Source: Paenibacillus sp. FSL H7-0331
GTDB lineage: Bacteria > Bacillota > Bacilli > Paenibacillales > NBRC-103111
Length of the DNA: 64,000 nt
NCBI RefSeq assembly: GCF_001956045.1
Contig: NZ_MRTH01000023.1
Span: forward strand, 1-64,000
Direction of reading: 5' to 3'
Positions 46,123 through 55,581 of this stretch are shown in pieces; positions within the stretch are counted from its first letter, which is position 1, and each line of letters starts with the position of its first letter. A program made the translations under genes and the position numbers. The notes below the pieces were generated by a model, which was given only the letters and a program-made list of their open reading frames with translations, did not search any database and was not told where the DNA came from.

Positions 46123-46809
46123 ATGTCTACGCAACTAACAACTTTAAAAGATAAAAAGGGACTCATTCGGGATCATGTATACGAAAACCTGAAAAAAAAT
46201 ATTATGGAATTAAAGCTGGAGCCCGGACGTTTAATCTCGGAAAAAGAGCTGGTGGAAATGCTTCAGGTTAGCAGGACTCCGATTCGTGAGGCGCTTGTTA
46301 AATTGTCGCAGGATGAGCTGATTGAAACCACTCCGCAAAAAGGATCCGTGATTTCGCTGATCGATATGCAGCATGCTGAGGAAGCCCGATTCCTAAGAGA
46401 AACAATGGAGTCGGCGATTGTACGTGAGGCGTGCGTAAAGCTGAGCAGTGAGCAGGTGCTGCACCTTCAGAACCTGATTGCGCTACAGGAGCTGTGCGAA
46501 TCCGAAGAGAATTATGAACGATTGTTCGAGTTGGACGAGGAGTTTCATCGATCCATTATTGTAGGCTGCGGTCGTACGCGCACCTGGGGTCTTATTCAGC
46601 AGGTGACGACACATTATAACCGAATCCGTTTTTTGCGATTGGCTACGAATCATGACTGGAAAATTATTCTTTCCCAGCATCATGGGATTGTCCGCGCCAT
46701 CAAGGAAAAGAATCCCGATGCAGCCGAACAGGTGTTACGGGATCATCTGGAGCTGGTCGTTATTGAAAAAGAGGAATTAAAACACAAATATCCTGGATAT
46801 TTTAAATAG
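46123..46809 (+). CDS. GntR-family regulator, FadR/FCD class
   Basis: 228 residues: an N-terminal winged helix (about 15-80; LISEKELVEMLQVSRTPIREALVKL) and a C-terminal FCD ligand domain (about 90-215) with metal-binding histidines in DEEFHRSII and QHHGIVRAI. FCD regulators of this kind control hexuronate genes (UxuR/ExuR class in many Firmicutes). It stands just before uxuA and an operator-like palindrome, so repression of uxuA and uxuB is likely. ATG at 46123 follows GGGAGG. Confidence 0.92.
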   Translation: MSTQLTTLKDKKGLIRDHVYENLKKNIMELKLEPGRLISEKELVEMLQVSRTPIREALVKLSQDELIETTPQKGSVISLIDMQHAEEARFLRETMESAIVREACVKLSSEQVLHLQNLIALQELCESEENYERLFELDEEFHRSIIVGCGRTRTWGLIQQVTTHYNRIRFLRLATNHDWKIILSQHHGIVRAIKEKNPDAAEQVLRDHLELVVIEKEELKHKYPGYFK

Positions 46810-46833
46810 TCTCACGCAGGCTATTTATTTTTT

Positions 46834-46848
46834 AAGAAAACGTATTCA
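46834..46848 (+). promoter_or_regulatory. cre-like site upstream of uxuA
   Basis: AAGAAAACGTATTCA matches the relaxed cre consensus WTGNAANCGNWNNCW with one mismatch (A for T at position 2). It lies about 65 bases before uxuA. Confidence 0.4.
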
Positions 46849-46862
46849 AAAATATAAATAAT

Positions 46863-46889
46863 CTAGTATACTAGTAATATCAGTATAAT
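46863..46889 (+). promoter_or_regulatory. uxuA promoter with palindromic operator
   Basis: A perfect palindrome, CTAGTATACTAG (46863-46874), lies just upstream of a perfect -10 box TATAAT (46884-46889). No good -35 box is seen at the usual distance. The placement suits a GntR repressor such as that encoded at 46123. Confidence 0.5.
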
Positions 46890-46912
46890 TAGTTGTTGTT
46901 GGAGGAATCAGG

Positions 46913-47989
46913 ATGAGAATGGTATTTAGATGGTATGGAGAAGGCAACGATACCGTAACCCTGCCGCAAATCAAACAAATTCCCGGAGTTGAAGGCATTG
47001 TCTGGGCACTTCATCATCTGCCCGCAGGCGAAGAATGGCCCATGGAGGACATCCTTGCCTACAAAAAACTGGCTGATCCTTACGGCTTCCATCTGGAGGT
47101 CGTTGAAAGCGTCAATGTCCATGAGGATATCAAGCTGGGCCTGCCGACGCGCGATCGCTACATCGAAAATTACAAACGGACGATTGAGAAGCTGGCCAAG
47201 GTAGGCGCGAAGGTGATCTGCTATAACTTCATGCCTGTGTTCGACTGGATTCGCACCGATTTGTTCAAGGAGCTGGAGGATGGCTCAACCGCGCTGTTTT
47301 ATGAAAAAGCGATGGTTGACGCGATGGACCCCATGGATTTGGTGCGAAAAATTAATGAGAATCCAGACTTTACGATGCCGGGCTGGGAGCCTGCCAGACT
47401 GCTTCACTTATCCTCGGTATTCGAGTCGTACAAGAACGTAACCGAAGATGACCTGTGGAATAATCTTCAATATTTTCTGGAGCAGATTATTCCGGTAGCG
47501 GAAGCCAACGATATCAAAATGGCGATTCACCCGGATGATCCGCCTTGGTCGATTTTCGGCTTGCCGAGAATTATGACGGGTCCGGACAGCATCCGTAAGC
47601 TGCTGAAGCTGGTCGATAATCCGTATAACGGCGTGACGCTGTGCAGCGGTTCACTCGGTGTGAATCCGAACCATAATGTAGCCGAGATGGTCAGGGAATT
47701 CGCTGACCGGATTCCTTTTGCCCATATTCGCAATGTGCGGCTTTACGAGAATGGGGATTTCATCGAAACCTCGCATAGAGCCTCCGACGGAAGCGTAGAT
47801 ATTTGCGATATTGTGAAGGCGTACCATGAGAATGGCTTCACAGGCTACGCACGACCGGATCACGGCCGTCATATTTGGGATGAGAAATGCAGGGCGGGGT
47901 ACGGGTTATATGACCGTGCGCTTGGCATTATGTATCTATGGGGAATATGGGATTCATTGGAGAGAACGAAACGGGGGACGAGGGTATGA
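46913..47989 (+). CDS. uxuA: Mannonate dehydratase
   Basis: 358-residue enzyme that turns D-mannonate into 2-keto-3-deoxygluconate in hexuronate catabolism. Start [23 protein letters not shown], then [28 protein letters not shown] and a C-terminal [14 protein letters not shown] carry the metal-binding His and Cys residues of the UxuA family. Length is normal. ATG has TTGGAGGA upstream. It overlaps the next start by ATGA. Confidence 0.95.
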   Translation: MRMVFRWYGEGNDTVTLPQIKQIPGVEGIVWALHHLPAGEEWPMEDILAYKKLADPYGFHLEVVESVNVHEDIKLGLPTRDRYIENYKRTIEKLAKVGAKVICYNFMPVFDWIRTDLFKELEDGSTALFYEKAMVDAMDPMDLVRKINENPDFTMPGWEPARLLHLSSVFESYKNVTEDDLWNNLQYFLEQIIPVAEANDIKMAIHPDDPPWSIFGLPRIMTGPDSIRKLLKLVDNPYNGVTLCSGSLGVNPNHNVAEMVREFADRIPFAHIRNVRLYENGDFIETSHRASDGSVDICDIVKAYHENGFTGYARPDHGRHIWDEKCRAGYGLYDRALGIMYLWGIWDSLERTKRGTRV

Positions 47990-48834
47990 TCAGCATTAAT
48001 GAGAATTTACAAGGAAAAGTAGCGGTTATTACTGGAGGCAGCGGCGTGCTGTGCTCGGCAATGGCCAGAGAGCTTGGACGTCAAGGCGTCAAGGTGGCTA
48101 TCCTTAATCGGACAGCGGAGAAAGGCGAGCTCGTCGCGGCTGCGATACGGGAGGCTGGCGGCGTGGCGATTGCTGTGGCATGTAATGTGGTCGATATCGA
48201 AAGCGTAAAGGCTGCAGAGAAACAGGTCACCGAACAGCTCGGCATTTGTGATATTCTGATTAATGGTGCAGGAGGCAATCATCCGAAGGGCATCACAACG
48301 AATGAAACGCTGAAGCTTGAGGATTTGGATAACAAAGAGCTGAAGACGTTTTTTGACTTGAGCCAGGAGGGGATTGAATATGTATTCAATTTGAACTTCC
48401 TGGGAACGATCCTGCCGACACAAGTATTTTCCAAGGGGATGATCAATCGTCCGGGTGCGGTTGTGATCAACATGTCCTCGATGAGCGCACCAAGTCCGAT
48501 GACCAAGGTCCCGGTCTACAGCGCGGCGAAGGCTGCTATCGAAAACTTTACCCAATGGCTCGCTGTGCACATGGCGGATTCCGGTATTCGGGTAAATGCA
48601 ATTGCACCGGGCTTTTTCCTGACAGAGCAAAATAAGAAGCTGCTGACCAACGAAGACGGCTCGTTAACCGAAAGATCGCACAAAATCATCACGCATACGC
48701 CGATGAGAAGATTCGGCACTCCCGACGATCTGCTGGGAACGCTGCTGTGGTTGGCCGATTCGAATCTATCCGGCTTTGTGACCGGTATTACGGTGCCGGT
48801 GGATGGCGGATTTATGGCTTATTCAGGTGTATAG
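47986..48834 (+). CDS. uxuB: SDR mannonate/fructuronate oxidoreductase
   Basis: 282-residue short-chain dehydrogenase. [31 protein letters not shown] and YSAAKAA give the cofactor and catalytic motifs. The GGNHPKGI insertion is typical of the mannonate (fructuronate) oxidoreductase SDRs of Bacillus relatives (YjmF type), not of the longer E. coli UxuB family. Its ATG overlaps the uxuA stop, so the pair makes fructuronate to mannonate to 2-keto-3-deoxygluconate. Confidence 0.85.
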   Translation: MISINENLQGKVAVITGGSGVLCSAMARELGRQGVKVAILNRTAEKGELVAAAIREAGGVAIAVACNVVDIESVKAAEKQVTEQLGICDILINGAGGNHPKGITTNETLKLEDLDNKELKTFFDLSQEGIEYVFNLNFLGTILPTQVFSKGMINRPGAVVINMSSMSAPSPMTKVPVYSAAKAAIENFTQWLAVHMADSGIRVNAIAPGFFLTEQNKKLLTNEDGSLTERSHKIITHTPMRRFGTPDDLLGTLLWLADSNLSGFVTGITVPVDGGFMAYSGV

Positions 48835-49152
48835 CTGACCCCAAAAGGTCGAGTCAAGAGGGTGATAGATTCCTCTGCTCGACCTTTTTCATGTGAAAAA
48901 AGAAATTACTGGCTTTAATTAATTTCATCGAGCAGACCGCCACCTTCATCATACAAATTGTATGCATTATTTAGTAATCGCTTCATGATACTAGTTTGCA
49001 CAAAATATAAAAGGACATTTTTTACGTTCACCTTGTGTTTTCTTATAAAGTGATTCCCTGTACAGGTAAAAAATGGCCGACTGATGTATAATGTTTCTAG
49101 CCGTTAAGCAGATATGGCTGATATATGAATAAACCCGTGTGGGAGGATTGGG
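48835..49152. other. Intergenic region with terminator and HAD promoter
   Basis: 318 bases. It begins with a strong terminator (48843-48889), then has AT-rich sequence including ATACTAGT near 48988, a perfect palindrome CCTGTACAGG near 49058 and a TATAAT box near 49086. No gene is seen. Confidence 0.5.
48843..48889 (+). terminator. Rho-independent terminator of uxuAB
   Basis: AAAAGGTCGAG (48843-48853) pairs with CTCGACCTTTT (48878-48888), and AGAGG with CCTCT inside. It ends in a T-run. Confidence 0.85.
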
Positions 49153-49935
49153 ATGAGTATCAAAATTGTTTTCTTCGATTTAGACGGGACGCTTGTGGAT
49201 AATACAACGGGAAAAGTGCCAGCTTCAACCATACAAAGCATACAAACGTTACATGAAAAAGGGATCCACGTCGTTGTCGCTACAGGTCGCTCCTATTTTT
49301 TTGCGAAGTCGGTAGGGGAACAGCTTGGAGTTAACAATTTTATTAATTGTAGTGGTGCCTACATCACATTGGATGGAACAGAAATCTATAAGGACCCCAT
49401 TTCTACAGGAGATTGGGATCGTTTGGTCCAAATCAGCAGCCTCAGTGGCGATCATTTGTCCTGCTTTGGGATAGAAGAAACCTTTTCGAATGGACTCGCT
49501 GCCGAGGTAGCCTTACCTATCTTGAAGCATATAGATTGCCAGGTGATTCCAAGTAAATTCCCTGACAATGAAGTAGAATATATGGGGATGTGTTTATTCC
49601 TGGACCGTGGAAAGATTGAAGATTACGCTCAGGTTTCAGACGATCTTCAGTTTTATCATTGGGGCAGCGAGATACCGAATGCGTATAATATAGAGCGAAA
49701 AGGTAACAACAAAGCAAGAGCGGTTGAACAAGTGTTACAGCATTACCAGATTACCCCGGATGAAGCGATGGCTTTTGGGGATGGTGGCAATGACATCGAG
49801 ATGCTCCAGATGGTTAAAATTGGGGTTGCCATGGGGAATGCCAGAGACAGTTTGAAAGAAAAGGCGGATTTCGTAACTAGAACAGTAGACGATGACGGCA
49901 TTGAATACGCGCTTCAGGCCTTCCATATCCTGTAA
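49153..49935 (+). CDS. Cof-type HAD phosphatase
   Basis: 260-residue HAD-superfamily hydrolase of the Cof class (YkrA/YwpJ type). Motif I is FFDLDGTLVDN with the nucleophile aspartate at about residue 9, motif II VVATGRS, and motif IV MAFGDGGNDIEML. Such enzymes remove phosphate from sugar phosphates, FMN or similar compounds. ATG follows GGGAGG. It is monocistronic or coupled with the next small gene 34 bases downstream. Confidence 0.9.
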   Translation: MSIKIVFFDLDGTLVDNTTGKVPASTIQSIQTLHEKGIHVVVATGRSYFFAKSVGEQLGVNNFINCSGAYITLDGTEIYKDPISTGDWDRLVQISSLSGDHLSCFGIEETFSNGLAAEVALPILKHIDCQVIPSKFPDNEVEYMGMCLFLDRGKIEDYAQVSDDLQFYHWGSEIPNAYNIERKGNNKARAVEQVLQHYQITPDEAMAFGDGGNDIEMLQMVKIGVAMGNARDSLKEKADFVTRTVDDDGIEYALQAFHIL

Positions 49936-49969
49936 TTTAATAATCAATCTTAAGGAGATGCTATTACTT

Positions 49970-50230
49970 ATGATCATACCCATGAAGCTGCCTAAAGAAC
50001 AAAAGGAAGAAATCATTAAAAATGTTCAAGCCTATTTTAATGAAGAAAGATCGGAAACGATAGGAGATTTGGGAGCAGAGCAATTAATTGATTTTATGAT
50101 CAAGGAGCTTGGGCCGTATTTGTATAACAAGGGGATTGCTGATGCCAGAACCTTAATAAACGAAAAAGCCGCTCAAATCGAAGATGAATTGTATACTCTT
50201 GAACAGCCGCTCGATAACCGAAAGAGATAA
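49970..50230 (+). CDS. DUF2164 family protein
   Basis: 86-residue small protein. MKLPKEQKEEIIKNVQAYF, then GDLGAEQLIDFMIKELGPYLYNKGIADA is the DUF2164 signature. Function is unknown. AAGGAG lies 12 bases before the ATG at 49970; an in-frame ATG at 49982 would start at MKLPKE. A hairpin terminator follows. Confidence 0.85.
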   Translation: MIIPMKLPKEQKEEIIKNVQAYFNEERSETIGDLGAEQLIDFMIKELGPYLYNKGIADARTLINEKAAQIEDELYTLEQPLDNRKR

Positions 50231-50249
50231 TTCAATACAAGGTACAACC

Positions 50250-50279
50250 AGGATTGCCGAAGAAGGCAGTCCTCTTTGT
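50250..50279 (+). terminator. Rho-independent terminator
   Basis: AGGATTGCC (50250-50258) pairs with GGCAGTCCT (50265-50273) with one wobble pair, then a short T-rich tail follows. It ends the HAD/DUF2164 unit. Confidence 0.65.
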
Positions 50280-50417
50280 TGTTTATATCAAGGTTTGGTA
50301 TAGCTGACCTTACAAATAAGCAGTTGACATGGTGAATGGATTATTCTGCTTCCCTCACGGAAGTGATAAAATGAAGACTTATTCAGGCTCCAACGAATGG
50401 AAAAGGAGATGCAGGAA

Positions 50418-52754
50418 ATGACCTTAAAGAGTTGGAGAATCAGGCTTCGCGGCAGCTCCAAAAGTGTCATGGTACCGATGTTTTGGTCGTATATAGCGAT
50501 ACTGATGTTAGCTATCGTGATCGGCGGCGTCTTGTATTGGAAAGCCAAATCGGTAGTGGAACGAACCGTAGATCATACGAATACCGCAATGCTTGAGCAG
50601 CTGCGTGAGGCTGTTGACAGCAGGTTGAAGGAAATCGAAAAGCTAGAGCATCAAATTACGCTGCATCCCAAGCTGCATTGGCTGCTGAACAACGACGGAA
50701 AAGAGTCGGATGCAGACGCTTATGAGATCATTCAATTCACGAACGAGCTGCAAAGATATCAAAGCTTAAGCAATTATATCCTGGATTTTTATATTTATGT
50801 TTCCAAAACGGACACCTTTATCGGACCCAACGTGAAGTCATCGCCCGGGATTTTGTTTGATGGCATGTACAATTTTACTGGCATCAGCAGTGATCAATGG
50901 CGTAAAGACATGCAGAGTATACATTTTCGCGAATACATGCCTGCGCTGCCGGTGAATGTAGGGAGTGGCGGTATGCAGAGCATCATAACCTACAAACAGT
51001 CGCTTCCCGTTGCCGACAGATCCTCCTTGAAAGGAGCACTGCTTATTTTCATTGATGAAAATAAGCTTCGCAGCTTGTTCCAAACGCTGGTTGATGTCAA
51101 TCAGGGATCCGTCTATATTCTCGATAACCACAATCAGATTATAAGCGCGACGAGCGCGAATGCGGACAAATTGCAGCTTCGCTACGAGCAGTTGGCTGGA
51201 CAGCAGGGCAAATTAATCGTTAACCGGGATGAAGGAACCTACGTGGCAGCCTATACGACATCGAACACGAATGGCTGGAAATATGTATACACCATTCCTC
51301 AGGATGTATTTCTTGATCAGGTCCTCTCTGTCAAAAGATGGGCGCTTCTGCTCTTATCGTTATGTGTGCTTGGGGGCATTACGGCATCGCTGTTTTTGGC
51401 TTACCGGAATTATGCTCCGCTGCGAGAGGTGCTACGCACGATCAGGCAAGGCAATGAAGCTGTTACAGGGCCAAGAGGCAGTGAATACGAATTCATACGA
51501 AAGACAATTGAATCGGCTCAATTAACCGAATCCCATTTGCGGGGACTGATCTCCCAGCAAACGCCGATTATCCGCTTTAATTTTTTGACTCGATTTATTT
51601 ATGGTAATGTGGACCCTGCCGAATTGCAGCCGGAAACGCTTGCTTTCGTGGGTGTGCAGTTCGTAGGGCCCTCCTATGCCGTGCTGCTTATTGAGATCGA
51701 TGATATGAGCGGGTTTACAGCTGATGGTAACGAACGCGAATGGCCATTGGTCAGCTTTATTGTTTCTAATATTGCAGGTGAGCTTGCCAACCAGGAGCAC
51801 TTGGGCTTTCCGGTCGAATTGGAGCACAAGCGGGTGGCTGTTTTACTGAATCTGAATGAGGAACGCTTGAATGATTCGGCTCAGGATTTGCAAGCGATAA
51901 GCGAAACGCTCGTACAAGTGTTGGAAAATAGATTTCACCTGAAAATATCAATTGGAGTCAGTGGGGTGACTGATGCTGCGGGGATGGGTGCTGCGTTTCG
52001 CGAAGCGCTGAAAGGGCTGGACCCGAGCAACAGGAAGAGGGATAACCGGACGGCAGCCTATGATGATAGGGTGCAGAGCAGCTTCTATTATTACTTTCCA
52101 CTGGAGGTCGAGCAGCAGTTGGTGAACCTGGTCAAGGCTGGAGACGCATCCAAAACCTCTGCGTTGATCGATTCCGTCTACAAGGAAAATTTTGTGATCC
52201 ATGACATCCCACCGGATTTTGAACGTGTACTCATCACCAATCTATTGGGAGCGTTATTGAAGATCGTGCAAGGACAACCCCAAACCGAGCAAGCGATTGC
52301 GGCCAAGCTATGGGACATTACCCATACTTACGATAGCAGCGAACGTGAACGGTTGTTCAGCGAAATGCAGGAGCTGTACGGCCGCGTATGCCTGGTCTAT
52401 AAGCAAAAGCGTTCAGGACATAGCGAGCGGCTGATGGACAACATTATGCGTTATATTGAACAGCAATATGGTGAGAACGTTCTAAGTGTGAGTTCGATTG
52501 CTGAGCACTTTAGCTTAACCCCTCAATATTTGTCCGGCTTATTCAAAAAATCGACTGGACAGAACCTTGCTGATTATGTGGTTATGATCCGAATTCGTGA
52601 AGCCAAGCGGCTTATGGCCAATCCTGACTATACGATCGCCCAAATTGCGATCATGGTTGGTTATGCGAATGACATTGGATTTATCCGGGTTTTCAAAAAA
52701 AATGAAGGCGTGACCCCCGGAGCTTTCCGTTCGAGCTTGCCAAAAGATCATTAA
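50418..52754 (+). CDS. Membrane-anchored AraC-family sensor-regulator (cluster C)
   Basis: 778 residues. Membrane segments near 25-45 and 300-325 bracket an extracellular Cache-like sensor. A long cytoplasmic part follows, and the last 100 residues form an AraC double helix-turn-helix (VSSIAEHFSLTPQYLSGLFKKSTG, then IAQIAIMVGYANDIGFIRVFKKNEGVTPGAFR). It stands directly upstream of cluster C and is read in the same direction, so it likely activates the alpha-mannoside importer. ATG at 50418 has AAAAGGAG nine bases upstream. Confidence 0.92.
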   Translation: MTLKSWRIRLRGSSKSVMVPMFWSYIAILMLAIVIGGVLYWKAKSVVERTVDHTNTAMLEQLREAVDSRLKEIEKLEHQITLHPKLHWLLNNDGKESDADAYEIIQFTNELQRYQSLSNYILDFYIYVSKTDTFIGPNVKSSPGILFDGMYNFTGISSDQWRKDMQSIHFREYMPALPVNVGSGGMQSIITYKQSLPVADRSSLKGALLIFIDENKLRSLFQTLVDVNQGSVYILDNHNQIISATSANADKLQLRYEQLAGQQGKLIVNRDEGTYVAAYTTSNTNGWKYVYTIPQDVFLDQVLSVKRWALLLLSLCVLGGITASLFLAYRNYAPLREVLRTIRQGNEAVTGPRGSEYEFIRKTIESAQLTESHLRGLISQQTPIIRFNFLTRFIYGNVDPAELQPETLAFVGVQFVGPSYAVLLIEIDDMSGFTADGNEREWPLVSFIVSNIAGELANQEHLGFPVELEHKRVAVLLNLNEERLNDSAQDLQAISETLVQVLENRFHLKISIGVSGVTDAAGMGAAFREALKGLDPSNRKRDNRTAAYDDRVQSSFYYYFPLEVEQQLVNLVKAGDASKTSALIDSVYKENFVIHDIPPDFERVLITNLLGALLKIVQGQPQTEQAIAAKLWDITHTYDSSERERLFSEMQELYGRVCLVYKQKRSGHSERLMDNIMRYIEQQYGENVLSVSSIAEHFSLTPQYLSGLFKKSTGQNLADYVVMIRIREAKRLMANPDYTIAQIAIMVGYANDIGFIRVFKKNEGVTPGAFRSSLPKDH

Positions 52755-52905
52755 TCTTACCATTGGTTTATCAGTAGTGGGTCTACAGTTTATATATCTT
52801 AACAATGAGCTGTATCCTAAGCCAAACGATAACGCCTACAATCGATTCAAGGCACCAACGTCTAACAGGCGCTGACCTAATTCAGCATAAAGGGAGAGTT
52901 TGTGA

Positions 52906-54555
52906 ATGAGGAAGATAGAAATAACCACAACCCATACCAAAATAAAAGGGATACTCGTCTCGACCGCCATGATGGTAGCTTTAGCTTCTGCTGCGGCGGG
53001 CTGCAGCGGGAAAGAGGAGAGCGGGGGTTCACAAGCCCCATCCGGTGCACCTGCGGGAGCCGCCAATACTCCGGCTGATGGCAAAGTTGTGTCCAGTCCG
53101 CTAACGCTCAGTTATTTTGTTGGGCTTCCGAATGGCTTAAAGGACGCGAACGAAATGGAAGCCTATAAAGAGCTGGAGAAGAAAACAGGGATTCATGTGA
53201 ATTTCATGCATCCAGCGGTTGGTCAAGAGGCCAACCAGTTTAATCTGATGCTCAGCTCCGGTGATTACCCGGATGTGATCGAATGGGGCTGGAGCGCCTA
53301 TCCCGGCGGCGGGCAAAATGCACTTAACAATGGAGTCATTATTAAACTCAATGATTACATTGACAAGTACGCTCCGAATCTGAAAAAGTTTTTGGCAGAA
53401 AATCCGGAAGCGCGCAAGCAGGTATCTACCGATAATGGTGACATTTATACGTTCCCGTTCATTCGCAACGACCCGTCCTTACAGACTTATTTTGGACTCG
53501 GTATTCGTAAGGATTGGCTCCAGAAGCTGCAGCTGCCTATGCCTGAGACAATCGATGAGTGGCACACCGTATTGAAAGCGTTCAAGGAGAAGGACCCGAA
53601 CGGAAATGGCAAGGCGGATGAAATACCGATGCTTCTGCTCAAGAGCAAGCTGGCCTTTGGTAATCTGTATCTGAATGCCTGGGGGGTCCGCTATGACTTT
53701 TACCTGGATAACGGCAAGGTCCAGTACGGTCCTGTGAAGCCGCAGTATAAAGAATTCCTTACCACGATGCGGAATTGGTACAAGGAAGGGCTGATCGATC
53801 CTGACTATGCGGCAACGAACGATAAGCAGAAGGACGCCAAGGTCACAGGTGATCTGGTCGGCGCAACGGATATGGCGGTTGGCGGCGGGATCGGCAAATA
53901 CTTGGCAGCCATGAAGGATAAGCATCCTACGTTCGACTTGGCAGGGGCGCCTTATCCGACCTTGAAAAAAGGCGACAAGCCTGTACAGGGACAGCAGGAG
54001 CCGATCTTTAACGGGTATGGGGCGGTGATCACGAAGAACAACAAGCACATTATAGAAACGGTCAAATGGCTTGACTACAAGTACGGCGAGGAAGGCCATA
54101 TGCTGTTCAACTTTGGTGTTCCGGGCAAAAGCTATACGATGGAGAACGGCTTTCCCAAATATACGGACGATGTTATGAAAAACAAGGACGGACTGTCATT
54201 CTCGGCAGCTTTATCCAAATATGCGGTTCCGTTCGGTGCACCGCTTGTTCAGGATAAACGCTACCAGGAGCAAAATGCATCGATGCCGCAGCAAACCGAA
54301 GCGCTCAAAACCTGGGTGCAGCCTGACAATAAGGGCATACTGCCTCCACTGTCGCTTACTTCCGAGGAAGCTTCGCAGATCGCTTTAATTATGAATGACG
54401 TGAAAACCTACACGGATGAAATGTTTGATAAATTTGTTATGGGCGCAGAGCCTATCGAAAACTTCGACAAGTTTGTTGATAGACTGAATAAAATGAACAT
54501 CCAGGAAGCCGTCAAAATCGAGCAAGCCGCATATGAACGCTATTTGAAGCGTTAG
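52906..54555 (+). CDS. Sugar-binding lipoprotein (cluster C)
   Basis: 549-residue solute-binding lipoprotein. The signal peptide ends in the lipobox AAAGC, with C33 lipidated and a Gly/Ser/Pro-rich linker after it. Body motifs include YFGLGIRKDWLQKLQL and DPNGNGKADEIPML, and the family C-terminal region (KTYTDEMFDKFVMG) is of the longer LplA/YtcQ class. It would hand a mannose-containing oligosaccharide to the next two permeases. ATG follows GGGAGAG. Confidence 0.92.
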   Translation: MRKIEITTTHTKIKGILVSTAMMVALASAAAGCSGKEESGGSQAPSGAPAGAANTPADGKVVSSPLTLSYFVGLPNGLKDANEMEAYKELEKKTGIHVNFMHPAVGQEANQFNLMLSSGDYPDVIEWGWSAYPGGGQNALNNGVIIKLNDYIDKYAPNLKKFLAENPEARKQVSTDNGDIYTFPFIRNDPSLQTYFGLGIRKDWLQKLQLPMPETIDEWHTVLKAFKEKDPNGNGKADEIPMLLLKSKLAFGNLYLNAWGVRYDFYLDNGKVQYGPVKPQYKEFLTTMRNWYKEGLIDPDYAATNDKQKDAKVTGDLVGATDMAVGGGIGKYLAAMKDKHPTFDLAGAPYPTLKKGDKPVQGQQEPIFNGYGAVITKNNKHIIETVKWLDYKYGEEGHMLFNFGVPGKSYTMENGFPKYTDDVMKNKDGLSFSAALSKYAVPFGAPLVQDKRYQEQNASMPQQTEALKTWVQPDNKGILPPLSLTSEEASQIALIMNDVKTYTDEMFDKFVMGAEPIENFDKFVDRLNKMNIQEAVKIEQAAYERYLKR

Positions 54556-54649
54556 AAGGAATCAAGCTTACATTCCGGAACCGGCAGAGGAAGAGCGGGA
54601 GCGCTTCAATGCCAGTTTCTAACAAGGCATAAGGCAGGTGAGCGTTAGG

Positions 54650-55570
54650 ATGGACAAACCCTTAGGATTGAGACTGAGGAGAGATCTGGTTAGAAATAAA
54701 TATGTGTACCTGATGCTGATTCCGGTACTTGCCTATTATTTTATATTCATGTATCTCCCTATTTACGGCTTGCAGATTGCCTTCAAAAATTTTGTGCCCA
54801 CCAAAGGGATATGGGGCAGCGAGTGGGTAGGCTTCAAGCATTTCGTTTCGTTTTACCAAAGCTATTATTTTTGGCGGATCGTCCGCAACACGTTTGTGCT
54901 GAGCATCTATGACATTGCGTTTGGGTTCCCGGCGCCGATTGTGCTGGCTTTGTTCCTGAACGAGCTTCGCCACCGCATATTCAAAAATATTGTGCAATCG
55001 GTTACCTACTTGCCGCATTTTATTTCTGTTGTTGTAGTGTCAGGAATGCTGATTGATTTTTTGGCGAGTGACGGGCTGATCAACAGGCTTACGGCGATAT
55101 TTGGGGCAGAGGCGATTTCATTCATGATTAAACCGGAGTGGTTCCGATTCATCTATGTATCCTCCGGCATTTGGCAAGGTGTTGGCTGGGGCTCCATCAT
55201 CTATCTTGCTGCTATAGCCGGCATTAATCCTTCCTTATATGAAGCATCCCGGGTGGATGGGGCTGGTCGGTTGAAGCAAATGATGCACATTACAGTTCCT
55301 GGCATCATGCCGACAGTCATTATTATGCTTATTCTGCGGATTGGCGGGATGATGTCCGGCATTAACTTTGAGAAAATTATACTGCTGTACAATACGACGA
55401 TTTATGATACGGCTGATGTGATTTCAACCTTTGTGTATCGCAGGGGCTTGCTGCAAATGGACTATGGCTTCTCAGCGGCGATTGGCCTGATGAACAATAT
55501 CATCAATTTTATTATGCTGATCTCGGCTAATGCGCTTAGCCGCAGACTAAGCGAGAGTAAATTATGGTAG
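54650..55570 (+). CDS. Sugar ABC importer permease, LplB type (cluster C)
   Basis: 306-residue permease with YVYLMLIPVLAYYFIFMYLPIYGL near the start, LNELRHRIFKNIVQSVTYLPHF, and the EAA loop LYEASRVDGAGRLKQMMHITVPGI. ATG at 54650 follows GGTGAG with eight bases between; a GTG at 54638 is the alternative. The partner permease begins 11 bases downstream of its stop. Confidence 0.92.
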   Translation: MDKPLGLRLRRDLVRNKYVYLMLIPVLAYYFIFMYLPIYGLQIAFKNFVPTKGIWGSEWVGFKHFVSFYQSYYFWRIVRNTFVLSIYDIAFGFPAPIVLALFLNELRHRIFKNIVQSVTYLPHFISVVVVSGMLIDFLASDGLINRLTAIFGAEAISFMIKPEWFRFIYVSSGIWQGVGWGSIIYLAAIAGINPSLYEASRVDGAGRLKQMMHITVPGIMPTVIIMLILRIGGMMSGINFEKIILLYNTTIYDTADVISTFVYRRGLLQMDYGFSAAIGLMNNIINFIMLISANALSRRLSESKLW

Positions 55571-55581
55571 GGGGGAGCGCC

